The notes beneath the pieces are model-generated. The model was not told the origin of the DNA. It saw nothing but the letters and a program-made list of their open reading frames with translations, and made no database searches. This document shows, one piece after another, positions 1 through 7,931 of a stretch of DNA of 14,409 nt. The stretch covers positions 1 through 14,409 of the forward strand of contig DATIHQ010000119.1 in NCBI GenBank assembly GCA_035480535.1, in the 5' to 3' direction. The DNA comes from DATIHQ01 sp035480535 (GTDB taxonomy: Bacteria; Chlamydiota; Chlamydiia; Chlamydiales; SM23-39). Position numbers and translations under genes: made by a program. Positions within the stretch are counted from its first letter, which is position 1, and each line of letters opens with the position of its first letter.

Positions 1-1
1 G

Positions 2-2317
2 CTGAATTTTCCCGAAGAATATGAGGAGATCCACCATTTTGATGAATGGGTCTACATCAAGGGGCAAGGCTTTTACATGAAAAAAGAGAGCGCGGGAAGA
101 CTTCCTCTTCATCCCGGGCTTCATGTCTCCAAAGAGGAGATATCTTCTTTCATTGCGACTCATAAAGAAGAATTAGAGCAAGTCCAAGGCTTTTTTTCTT
201 CCGATCCGATCGTGCAGAAAATTGGCCTGATGGTGAGACTGAACGAGGAGGGGCAGATTTCCATTTCCCACAAGGTCGAATATGCGCCGGGGATCGATCC
301 GGGGAAGCTCAAGATGTTTGGAGAGTATGTCTATTTGGAAGGGAGAGGATTTTCTGAAGTGCCCGCCGCATTTCGGCTACCTGAAAGATATCGAGAGTCA
401 AGCGTCATCCCCGCGTCGCAAGAGGCAGCCTTTCTCGCCTATGAATTGGAGCCGCTGAAGCCCTACATCCTTGAAATTGACTCCCGTTTGCAAAAACCGG
501 CTGAGTTAAAGCTCAAGATCCGAAGGATTTTGCGCGATAAACGGAAGCGGGGCAAAGAATGGCTGGTCGATTTAGCCTATACATCGGAATCGGGGACCAT
601 CGATATCTTCTCCATTTGGGACGCGTTTCAAGAACGAAAAAAACATCTCTTTTCCCCTGCTGGATTGCTCAATCTCAAAGAGCCTCGCTTTAACTGGATT
701 CGGCAGCTGCAAAAAAGGCGCCTCGACCGGAAAAAAGGATTTGTTCGGCTCAATACTCTCGAATGGATCCGCTTGACGGTTTTTGAGCAGATCGAAGAGC
801 CGCGAGGGGAAGATCCCGATGCAAAAGAGACGAGGAATCTTCTGGAAGAGCTCAATCGGATGGAGACGAACCGCCTCCTCGATATTTCAGGCTTAAAATC
901 GACTCTCCGCCCTTATCAAGAGCAGGGCCTGCACTGGTTGTGGTTTCTCTACTGTCACGGTTTATCGGGCCTCCTTTGCGATGATATGGGATTGGGGAAA
1001 ACGCACCAAGCGATGGCGCTTCTTGCAGCAGTGGTGAATGAGGATCCCGATAGGCGGAATAAATATCTCGTCGTTTGTCCTACGTCGGTGATTTACCACT
1101 GGCAAGAGCTGCTCAAGCGCTTTTTGCCGGAGGTGCGCGTCTGTACTTATTACGGTTTAGAGAGATCGCTGGAAGATTTCGAGACGGGGTATGACTTGCT
1201 GCTCACTTCGTATGGAATTCTCCGCACAGGTCGGGAAAATCTAAACCAGATTCGCTTTGAGGTGGCCTTTTTCGATGAAATCCAGATCGCTAAAAACCAT
1301 GCATCCCAAACGCATTTGGCTCTTCGCGGGATTAATTCGAAAATGAAGCTCGGCCTTACCGGCACGCCGATAGAGAATCGATTGCGGGAATTGAAGTCTC
1401 TTTTCGATATTGTCCTTCCTTCCTACATGCCTTCAGATCCCGTCTTCCGCGATGTCTTCATCAACCCCATTGAAAAAGATCGGGATGAAGAGAAAATGGC
1501 GCTCCTCGGCCGCCTCATCAAGCCCTTCATTCTCCGCCGCAAAAAGAGCGAAGTGCTCACCGATCTGCCCGAGAAGATTGAGGAGGTGGCCTATTGCGAT
1601 CTCTCCGATGAACAGAAAACGCTCTATAAAGATGTCGCATTTCAAATGCGGAATACGGTCTATCAAGAGCTGCGCGATGAATCTAAACCGATTTCCTATG
1701 TCCATGTCTTCTCTGCGCTTTCGAAATTCAAGCAAATTTGCGATCACCCTTGCCTCATCACGGGAGACATAAAAAATTACACCTCCCATCATTCAGGCAA
1801 GTGGGATCTCTTCGTCGAACTCCTCTATGAGGCGCGCGACAGCGGCCAGAAGGTGGTTGTCTTCTCGCAATATCTAGAAATGCTCGCCATCATTGAGGCC
1901 CATTTAAGGAAAAAAGGGATTGGCTTCGCCTCGATTAAGGGCTCGACCCGCGACCGGAGCGAGCAACTGCGCCGCTTCCGCGAAGATCCGAAGTGCGAAG
2001 TGTTCGTCGCCTCGCTTCTCGCGGCCGGCGTCGGCATCGATCTCACCGTTGCCTCCATCGTCATCCACTACGACCGCTGGTGGAACCCCGCGAAAGAAAA
2101 CCAAGCCACCGACCGCGTCCATCGCATCGGGCAAAACCGCGGGGTGCAGGTCTTTAAGCTCGTCACAAAAAACACCATCGAGGAGCATATCCACGACCTC
2201 ATCGAGCGGAAAAAGGGGCTTTTAGAAGATATCATCGGCGGGGAAGATCAAATCACCTATCTCAGCCGCGATGAACTCTTGCGCGTCTTCGAAAAGATTT
2301 TTAAAGAAGTAGAATAA
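2..2317 (+). CDS. SNF2/SWI2-family DEAD-like helicase, C-terminal part (cut by left edge)
   Basis: ATP-dependent DNA translocase of the bacterial SNF2 (Rad54/HepA-like) superfamily 2 group. The reading frame is open to the left edge; the first ATG at 77 is unlikely to be the start because in-frame upstream codons repeat a motif found further on. Numbering from that ATG, visible motifs are I DDMGLGKT (302-309), II DEIQ (400-403), III LTGTPIEN (427-434), DRWWNP, and VI QATDRVHRIGQ (676-686), covering both RecA-like lobes. The first 250 or so residues precede the ATPase and contain the repeated pattern FxE[WY]VY[IL]xGxGF at 38-73 and 317-352, 93 codons apart, so the N-terminal region is built from a repeated beta-rich unit. 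Chlamydiae carry such helicases of over 1000 residues, so several hundred residues are probably missing. The in vivo role is unknown; chromatin-type remodelling should not be assumed. Family assignment is very sure. Confidence 0.95.
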   Translation: MNFPEEYEEIHHFDEWVYIKGQGFYMKKESAGRLPLHPGLHVSKEEISSFIATHKEELEQVQGFFSSDPIVQKIGLMVRLNEEGQISISHKVEYAPGIDPGKLKMFGEYVYLEGRGFSEVPAAFRLPERYRESSVIPASQEAAFLAYELEPLKPYILEIDSRLQKPAELKLKIRRILRDKRKRGKEWLVDLAYTSESGTIDIFSIWDAFQERKKHLFSPAGLLNLKEPRFNWIRQLQKRRLDRKKGFVRLNTLEWIRLTVFEQIEEPRGEDPDAKETRNLLEELNRMETNRLLDISGLKSTLRPYQEQGLHWLWFLYCHGLSGLLCDDMGLGKTHQAMALLAAVVNEDPDRRNKYLVVCPTSVIYHWQELLKRFLPEVRVCTYYGLERSLEDFETGYDLLLTSYGILRTGRENLNQIRFEVAFFDEIQIAKNHASQTHLALRGINSKMKLGLTGTPIENRLRELKSLFDIVLPSYMPSDPVFRDVFINPIEKDRDEEKMALLGRLIKPFILRRKKSEVLTDLPEKIEEVAYCDLSDEQKTLYKDVAFQMRNTVYQELRDESKPISYVHVFSALSKFKQICDHPCLITGDIKNYTSHHSGKWDLFVELLYEARDSGQKVVVFSQYLEMLAIIEAHLRKKGIGFASIKGSTRDRSEQLRRFREDPKCEVFVASLLAAGVGIDLTVASIVIHYDRWWNPAKENQATDRVHRIGQNRGVQVFKLVTKNTIEEHIHDLIERKKGLLEDIIGGEDQITYLSRDELLRVFEKIFKEVE

Positions 2318-2347
2318 TGGACATAATATAGCTAAATAGGGCATAAT
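2318..2347 (+). promoter_or_regulatory. Candidate promoter of the orphan gene at 2370
   Basis: TGGACA (2318-2323) begins directly after the helicase stop codon and is followed after 18 nt by CATAAT (2342-2347). Both resemble sigma70/sigma66 hexamers with five of six matches each. A second CATAAT lies at 2322-2327. Transcription would start near 2354, leaving a very short leader. The assignment is by eye only. Confidence 0.4.
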
Positions 2348-2366
2348 ATCTCATTAAAAAAGGTTT
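2340..2366 (+). promoter_or_regulatory. Shared 27-bp leader element, copy 1
   Basis: Begins GGCATAAT (2340-2347) and ends in an A-rich run plus GGTTT (2362-2366), 3 nt before the ATG at 2370. It matches the copy at 7901-7927 at 23 of 27 positions with no gap. It includes a likely -10 box and the AAGG ribosome-binding site. A shared promoter-plus-leader is the simplest reading. Confidence 0.6.
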
Positions 2367-2369
2367 AAA

Positions 2370-3140
2370 ATGAGCATAACAGGTGTTAAACCGACTCCAA
2401 ATTCTTTTATTAATCATTCACTGAATGAAAAGATTCTTTCTGAGAATCAGCTCTCCGCTCATCGCGAGCTACTCTGTGATAATAGTCGATTTAGAAAAAT
2501 GCTCGAGATGGCGATCTCTTATGAGCGCAATGATAATCGTTTAGGTACATTTGCAACCAATGCTTTCAAGCTCCTAAGAACATCTAGAGAACTTATAAAA
2601 GAACGTGAAGAATGCATCGGCGGTTACAGAGAGTTCTGCAAGGAACGGGATAAATACAGCAGAGGTTTCAGATGCAATGAAGTCTTTAAGGACAATCCGG
2701 AAACTCAAATTCTCATCGAAGTAGTCAATCGCTTAAGCTTGGATGAAATTCGAGATCTTCGAGCCAGATTTAAAAAACCTGATTTTAACCTCAGGGAAGT
2801 TTTTATAATTTATCATGCATTGAAATTAGATGAGATTTTATTAGCCATATCGAGAGATTCTAAAATAGTTTCATCAGAAGATCCTAAGAAATTAATTGAT
2901 GGGTATATTAATAACTTCAGTATTCTTTCCGGAAGAAGTAACGAATACAAATTTAACCAATCTGATCTAGAGAAGCACTTCGGCAATACATCTGAAATAG
3001 CCGTTTATATATTACAATACTGTTCCTTTATAAATAGAGAAGGAACGGGGGATTATTGTTTTAATTCTTTACCTTTTTGTGAATACTTCACTGCCTGTCG
3101 CAACCTTGCTTCTATGCCCTTTGAAGAAGAAATTACCTAA
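2370..3140 (+). CDS. Orphan AT-rich hypothetical protein, 256 aa
   Basis: No family recognised. The product is a soluble, mostly helical-looking protein rich in charged residues, with no signal peptide and no membrane segment. The N-terminus (MSITGVKPTPNSFINHS) is rich in Ser, Thr, Pro and Asn, which would suit a type III secretion signal, but this is only suggestive. The start is supported by AAAAAAGG just upstream and by the shared leader element. Base composition is clearly more AT-rich than the helicase before it and the tps operon after it, which points to recent acquisition or relaxed selection. The stop codon lies inside the end of tpsA on the other strand, an 8-bp tail-to-tail overlap with no room for a terminator. 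It could be a host-directed effector or a decaying island gene; the ORF itself is probably real. Confidence 0.7.
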   Translation: MSITGVKPTPNSFINHSLNEKILSENQLSAHRELLCDNSRFRKMLEMAISYERNDNRLGTFATNAFKLLRTSRELIKEREECIGGYREFCKERDKYSRGFRCNEVFKDNPETQILIEVVNRLSLDEIRDLRARFKKPDFNLREVFIIYHALKLDEILLAISRDSKIVSSEDPKKLIDGYINNFSILSGRSNEYKFNQSDLEKHFGNTSEIAVYILQYCSFINREGTGDYCFNSLPFCEYFTACRNLASMPFEEEIT

Positions 3141-6120
3141 ATTTTGGGCGTCTGTCGTAGGCGGGGTCTTCGTTGGGGCTGACCTGGCTGGTCACGTCAA
3201 TATTTTCAAATGTTCGGGTTCGGATAAAGTAGTCATTTGGCCCCCCATTGAAAACGGAAAATTCGATGGCGAGGTCGATATATTCGCTAAAGGGATGAAG
3301 ATCGCGGAAGAGTTCCATGAAATTGGCAAAATCGACGAGGGGAATGGCGGATGCGGCCGCGGCTGCAAGATCTCCCCCCTTATAGAAAAACACGAAAGGA
3401 TCAAAGGTGTAGGAATTGGGGTAATAGACAAACCAGCGCTCTTGATTGCTATCTACTAATAAGGGACCAGGGGTAAAGGTGGCTCCATTAATGGTCCCAT
3501 CGATCGAGTTGAGATCGCGCCTTGCAGTGAAAATTTGGATGGCGTTTCCATTCGCAAGGGAAGCTGTGGAAGCGATCGAAAAAGCTCCAGGGCCAATGCC
3601 AGGCGCTGTGGGAAAGTCATTATCGCAAACCAGAGTAAGACTATTGAGCGCACTGGTAGAAACGCCGGAGAAATCCCCCAATGTAAGGTTTCTTCCTGCG
3701 ATCATGAGGAGACTCCCACTGACTGAAGAGACAATCCCCAATCTCGCAAGTGAAAGTCCTGAAATGGAAATATCATTTCCCGCTGTAATAGAGATATCGG
3801 CAGCGGCTAAAACTGTGATAATTCCCGTGTTCGCGATGGATGCATTTGCCGTTTGCACCGTAAAGTTGCCTCCTATCGTGGCGGTCACACCCGATAGGGA
3901 CAATATAGAGGCTGAGGTCATTGTGCAGCTGCCCCCTACAGTGAGCGTGATGGGCACGGGTGCAGTGATTGAAGTGATCGTACTCTCTCCGAGGGAGGTT
4001 GCTTGCATGAGCATGTCACCAGTGCAATTGATATTGAGAATAGAAGCTTGCGGATTGATGACGGTATCGCCAGGAGCGGTTGTCCCACCGATCATTTGGA
4101 AGCTTCCCATATTTAAATTGAGAGTTCCTCCGGTTGCACTCCCTTGAATGAGGGATCCGCCACTTACGCCCTGTAATATAAGAGCGCCGCCAGCCGTCAA
4201 ATTCAAGGTGCCAGCTCCGTTTTTTTGGAGAAAGGTGCCATTTGCGAGCACGCTTCCTCCTATAAGGTTGATATCTCCTGTCACAGAGACGGTATGAGTC
4301 CCAGCTCCACTCATTGAAATACTGGCGTCGCTGCTCATTCCGGAGCCTGCTGTTACACTCAATGAGCCCCCTGCAGATAGAGTCAAAGTACCCGGTGTAA
4401 CAAGGCTTGCGGTGGAACTATCTCCTGTCCCTCCAGTGATGACGATGTTTCCCAAAGGAGCCGAAATCGTACAAGTTCCGGTCGATCCTACTGCGGCAGC
4501 GCTCGTAGCTCCGCTTCCGCCGAGTAGAGCAATCGATCCAGTTGTGCTCGTCATTGTGAGCGCTCCCCCCGTTGAAAAGCCGGTGTTGACCGTGCTAATT
4601 GTACTTCCAACATTTACGTCTCTTGCAGCTGTAACAACAATATTTCCAACCCCTGCATTGCTGACGGTAGCCTGCGCACTGACATCGTTGTCTGCAAGAA
4701 GAGTGAGGCTAAAGGCTGTGTTCCAGGATACGTCGCTCGTGATAATGATATCGCCTGTCCCTGCAAGAGATCCGCAGGTGCCATTCGCGGTTGTGATGAT
4801 CGTGTTGGCCATTCCTAGCTGTGTGACTAAAGCGCCAGCCGCGAGAGTTCCTGCAGCCACAGTAGATGCGTAGGTATTCGCAGGAAAGCCGCAATTGCCG
4901 AGGGCCACGTTGGCGGTCATTGTCGTAATGGTGATTTGCGAGGGGTCGAGAAGCAGAGTTCCCGCTTGCCCAAAAGGGGCGAGTGTCGAGGCGAGTCCAT
5001 GGAAATCGAGTGTTTCTAAGCCGGAGACTTCGACAAAGCCTCCATTGCCCCCGAGTTTTCCCCCTTCGGCATTGATTTTTCCTAAGAAAGAGGTGAGGCC
5101 ATTGGACCAGACGATCACTTTTCCTCCATCTCCTTTTTCCAAAGCGCTCGAGGAAAGAGTGGCTCCTTTAGAGACAATGGTTCTTTGCGAGGCGTAAAGA
5201 CCTTCTCCGCGATAGCCGCCGCCGATATAGAGAGAGCCTCCCTTTTCATTGCTAGAGACATCGATGGCGGCCGTATCTGCCACTGTGATATTCTTGCCGA
5301 GGATTTGCACTTCGCCGGCCGGAGCTGCAATCTCTCCTTTCAACCAAACATCTCCCCCTTCAGCGACGAGCCAGATTTTCCCTTCTTTCGATACGATTTC
5401 AGAGGCGGAAATCTTTCCCCTATCGCCAATGCAAATGGCCAAGGCATAGGCATTCCCATCGGCTTTCAGCTCCGCATTCAAAGCGGCGATTTGCCCTCGG
5501 ATATCCATTCCAAAAAAGGAGGAGAATTTGGAAGGCTGGATGAAGATTCTCTCTTCCCCTTCAGGATTGAAGATCACGTCGCAGCCAACGCCCATGCGGA
5601 GGGTTCCCTGCGGGGCAGTGGCGCTTCCTTCCAAGGTAACACTTGGGGCGATGAAGACAATATCGCCTGTTTGGGCAACGATCGTTCCCTGGCTATGGAG
5701 ATACGATTGCCCATTTTGGCAAAAATGGAGCGATTCATCGTTCAAAAACGATTGATCGTCGACGAGCGGCAAAGTGGAAAGGGTCAAGGCTCCCGTATCA
5801 ATGGTGCTGTTCAGCCCCATGAGGATTCCCTGTGGATTGATCAGAAGGACATGGCCATTGGCGACCATTTTTCCCATGATGGAGCTAGGCATGTCGCCGA
5901 CGACTTTATTTAAAACAGCGGCAGTCGCACTGGGTTGGAGAAATTGGGTGATTTCCTTTTCTCCAATCGAAAACTTTTGCCATTCGATGATGGTCCGATC
6001 ATCGGCCGTAATGAGAATGTGATTTCCCTCTTCATGAATGGACGCATTTCCAGCAACCACCTGAGATCCGCTCGGATTGGCAAAAATAAAAAAGGGAAAA
6101 AAGAAAATCAGAAAGCGCAT
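3133..6120 (-). CDS. tpsA: Two-partner secretion exoprotein (TpsA), filamentous-haemagglutinin-like
   Basis: Secreted or surface beta-helix protein exported by the TpsB encoded just upstream. A short Phe-rich signal peptide (about residues 1-14, ending FFIFA) is followed by a TPS/haemagglutination-activity domain (about 16-200). That domain holds WQKFSIG, LNKVVGDMPSSIMGKM (70-85) and NPQG (95-98), the variant of the NPNG(I/L) box that TpsB recognises. LLLDP at 389-393, common in this family, opens a Gly/Ser/Thr/Ala-rich stretch of short beta-strands to about 880 that should form a long right-handed beta-helix. The last 109 residues (887-995) are different: aromatic, acidic and non-repetitive, possibly a cap or functional domain. 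Nine cysteines are scattered between 134 and 832. At 995 residues it is short for FHA but normal for TPS exoproteins. The site before the ATG is weak (AGGA only 1 nt away). Adhesin is the usual role; no toxin domain is recognisable, and the true activity is unknown. Confidence 0.9.
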   Translation of the reverse strand: MRFLIFFFPFFIFANPSGSQVVAGNASIHEEGNHILITADDRTIIEWQKFSIGEKEITQFLQPSATAAVLNKVVGDMPSSIMGKMVANGHVLLINPQGILMGLNSTIDTGALTLSTLPLVDDQSFLNDESLHFCQNGQSYLHSQGTIVAQTGDIVFIAPSVTLEGSATAPQGTLRMGVGCDVIFNPEGEERIFIQPSKFSSFFGMDIRGQIAALNAELKADGNAYALAICIGDRGKISASEIVSKEGKIWLVAEGGDVWLKGEIAAPAGEVQILGKNITVADTAAIDVSSNEKGGSLYIGGGYRGEGLYASQRTIVSKGATLSSSALEKGDGGKVIVWSNGLTSFLGKINAEGGKLGGNGGFVEVSGLETLDFHGLASTLAPFGQAGTLLLDPSQITITTMTANVALGNCGFPANTYASTVAAGTLAAGALVTQLGMANTIITTANGTCGSLAGTGDIIITSDVSWNTAFSLTLLADNDVSAQATVSNAGVGNIVVTAARDVNVGSTISTVNTGFSTGGALTMTSTTGSIALLGGSGATSAAAVGSTGTCTISAPLGNIVITGGTGDSSTASLVTPGTLTLSAGGSLSVTAGSGMSSDASISMSGAGTHTVSVTGDINLIGGSVLANGTFLQKNGAGTLNLTAGGALILQGVSGGSLIQGSATGGTLNLNMGSFQMIGGTTAPGDTVINPQASILNINCTGDMLMQATSLGESTITSITAPVPITLTVGGSCTMTSASILSLSGVTATIGGNFTVQTANASIANTGIITVLAAADISITAGNDISISGLSLARLGIVSSVSGSLLMIAGRNLTLGDFSGVSTSALNSLTLVCDNDFPTAPGIGPGAFSIASTASLANGNAIQIFTARRDLNSIDGTINGATFTPGPLLVDSNQERWFVYYPNSYTFDPFVFFYKGGDLAAAAASAIPLVDFANFMELFRDLHPFSEYIDLAIEFSVFNGGPNDYFIRTRTFENIDVTSQVSPNEDPAYDRRPKFR

Positions 6121-6159
6121 GTCCTAATCGTAAAGGAAAAAATATTTTATAGGAAATCT

Positions 6160-7803
6160 CTAGTAACTGGCGATGGCTTGGAAGTGGAGCCGTTGGTTAG
6201 GACCGCTATCGGGGATGTGGTGAAGCTGATAGCCCCAATCGGCGCGAACGGAGATATTAGTGCCTATCTTGTAGCGGAGGCCCGTTCCAACGCTATAAAG
6301 GTGTTGAACGCTCTTTTGGCCAGCAGTCGCTTGATGGACAAAAGCAGCTCCATAATCTCCGAAAACTAAGAATTGTAAAGAGTCTATGCTAGGAGTCCTT
6401 TTGAGCAAGGGAACGGGGCTGTTGAGGAACTCGACGTTCGCGACAAAGGCATCATCCCCATTGACGATCCGCTCCTTATAGCCTCGGACTGTATCGTAGC
6501 CGCCCAATCCATATTCCTCGCTTGGAAGAAGATTCGCGCTGGCCGCTTGCCCTCGAAGGAAAATATTGTAATAGAGGCGACGGGTAAAATGATGGACCCA
6601 AGTGAAAGATCCTCGGCCGTAGGCATATTTATTTTTCGCAAAGGGGCGCAACGTTTGGTAGTCGGCATTGGATTGATCCGGAAGCCACTCGAAGGGAGAG
6701 GCAAAGCCTTCTACCTCAAGGGTAGCGGCATGGTCCCTCGATTCATACCCAAAGTTGTAGGAGACCATGAATTGAGTGAGGTTGATGATTTTAGAGAAAA
6801 CAGGAATCTCACTGAATGCGAGGTTATTGTTTGTCCGCTTCCAATCAAAACCCCACGTAAATTCCTGAAGAGAGCGGTCGGGTTTGAATGGGATATCGTA
6901 GCGGAAAGAGGCTTGCCCGCTAAATCCATGGTTCCGAAATCTCGATCCAACGGCTTCGGGAACGGAAAAATGAGTGTCGACACTTGAGTAGCCCCCGTAG
7001 AGATTGATCAGATGGCGCCAAGGAAGGGGAATTGTATAATGGAGAGTGTAGGCGAGAAATCTTTTGAACTGATCGTCGGCGGTGAATTGAAACGATAAAA
7101 TATGATCCAACCCAAATGCGTTGCCCCAGTTGAGTCCCGCAAAGAGGCGATTATTTCCGGTGAAATCATTTCCTGTATTATCGATGCCTGTATAGACCCT
7201 GCAGGGGCGGCGATCTTGCACGACCATGAGGATATCTGTCGTGCCCACGCTAGTTCCCGGTTTATAGACCAAATCCACTTGGCGGAAAGGGTTTTTATTG
7301 ATCCAGAAAAGATCTTGATTCACAACATCCGATTCGATCGGGCCGCTGGGGTAGACGCGTAAATAATTGCAGAGCCTATCTGAGGAAAAATAACAATTGC
7401 CGGTAATTTCCACCTCTCCCAAACAACTCTCAATCACGAGCAACTGCAATGCGCAGTCGGAAATGTCTTGTTCAGGAGCGATCACCGCAACGATAGGCCG
7501 GGAGTGACTCCGATAGAAATCGACAACGGAGTTTTTGATTTCTGCGATCAGTTTTTTTGTCAGAGGCCTTCCCAGAAAATTGGCTTCGAGTCTCTTCCTG
7601 AGATCACTGGAAGCGCCGGGCAGATCCATCTGGATCTCCACTCCGTCTAAAATTTCAGGCTTGAGCGCTTTCGAATCGTTAGAGAGGAGGATTCCTCTTA
7701 GACAGTAGTCAGTGTCGGATGTGATTTCCGAAGGAGGTTCTTCCTCATCGGCCACAATCCCGGAGGCAAAAGCGCAAAAGAAAAAGAACAAAAAAAGTCG
7801 CAT
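6160..7803 (-). CDS. tpsB: Two-partner secretion outer-membrane transporter (TpsB, ShlB/FhaC/HecB family)
   Basis: Omp85-superfamily pore that moves the partner TpsA across the outer membrane without ATP. At 547 residues it has the normal family length. Layout: Phe-rich signal peptide (1-18), an acidic linker, POTRA 1 (about 41-123), POTRA 2 (about 127-200, with VEITGN), then a 16-strand type beta-barrel (about 203-547). The barrel has the family signatures VRGY (439-442, pore loop L6) and FGDYG (481-485). The last residue is Tyr, preceded by alternating hydrophobic residues as in barrel proteins. Six cysteines (34, 117, 127, 137, 145, 201) all lie in the mature periplasmic part and none lies in the barrel, which is unusual. 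tpsA follows 39 nt downstream on the same strand, so the two form one operon read leftward. No helix H1 plug is obvious before POTRA 1. Confidence 0.92.
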   Translation of the reverse strand: MRLFLFFFFCAFASGIVADEEEPPSEITSDTDYCLRGILLSNDSKALKPEILDGVEIQMDLPGASSDLRKRLEANFLGRPLTKKLIAEIKNSVVDFYRSHSRPIVAVIAPEQDISDCALQLLVIESCLGEVEITGNCYFSSDRLCNYLRVYPSGPIESDVVNQDLFWINKNPFRQVDLVYKPGTSVGTTDILMVVQDRRPCRVYTGIDNTGNDFTGNNRLFAGLNWGNAFGLDHILSFQFTADDQFKRFLAYTLHYTIPLPWRHLINLYGGYSSVDTHFSVPEAVGSRFRNHGFSGQASFRYDIPFKPDRSLQEFTWGFDWKRTNNNLAFSEIPVFSKIINLTQFMVSYNFGYESRDHAATLEVEGFASPFEWLPDQSNADYQTLRPFAKNKYAYGRGSFTWVHHFTRRLYYNIFLRGQAASANLLPSEEYGLGGYDTVRGYKERIVNGDDAFVANVEFLNSPVPLLKRTPSIDSLQFLVFGDYGAAFVHQATAGQKSVQHLYSVGTGLRYKIGTNISVRADWGYQLHHIPDSGPNQRLHFQAIASY

Positions 7804-7852
7804 AAAATCAATTCTAAAGATTTTTATGGATATGGCGCAACCCTCAAGTTTT

Positions 7853-7868
7853 ATTTATTTAAATAAAT
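7853..7868. repeat. 16-bp perfect palindrome, possible operator
   Basis: ATTTATTTAAATAAAT is its own reverse complement, centred between 7860 and 7861. It sits upstream of both divergent genes, so a dimeric regulator there could affect both. The DNA is AT-only, so chance occurrence or a simple bent/melting tract cannot be excluded. Confidence 0.45.
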
Positions 7869-7900
7869 TATTTTAATTCTTTTTGTTAATTATCTGGCTT

Positions 7901-7927
7901 GGCATAATTTTTCAGTTAAAAAGGTTT
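7901..7927 (+). promoter_or_regulatory. Shared 27-bp leader element, copy 2
   Basis: Begins GGCATAAT (7901-7908) and ends AAAAAGGTTT (7918-7927), 4 nt before the ATG at 7932. Identical to the copy at 2340-2366 at 23 of 27 positions without gaps and at almost the same distance from the start codon. No good -35 box is seen at 17-18 nt here, so the element may act as an extended -10 promoter, a leader, or both. Confidence 0.6.
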
Positions 7928-7931
7928 TGTC

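Larger units (their letters stand above)
7804..7931. promoter_or_regulatory. Divergent AT-rich control region between tpsB and the Inc-like gene
   Basis: 128 bp separating two divergent starts. It holds a perfect 16-bp palindrome (7853-7868) and, on the right, the shared leader element (7901-7927). On the minus strand TTGAGG (7847-7842) with AAAAAT 16 nt further (7825-7820) is a weak candidate tpsB promoter. Ribosome-binding sequence before tpsB is poor. Confidence 0.45.

Noticed and set aside
1433..1792. 119-codon frame opposite the helicase
   Set aside because: It lies wholly within conserved SNF2 coding sequence, which accounts for the constraint.
3446..4147. 233-codon open frame antisense to the tpsA beta-helix
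   Set aside because: Its Pro/Val/Ala-rich product is what the complement of Gly/Ser/Thr-rich repeats yields; no start signal or family resemblance.
5185..5913. 242-codon open frame antisense to tpsA
   Set aside because: It is a shadow of the tpsA N-terminal region; tpsA shows clear family motifs there, and the antisense product is low-complexity with no recognisable domain.
3133..6120. Contact-dependent inhibition toxin (CdiA) reading of tpsA
   Set aside because: The protein is far shorter than CdiA, lacks a VENN-type boundary, and no small immunity gene follows it on the same strand.
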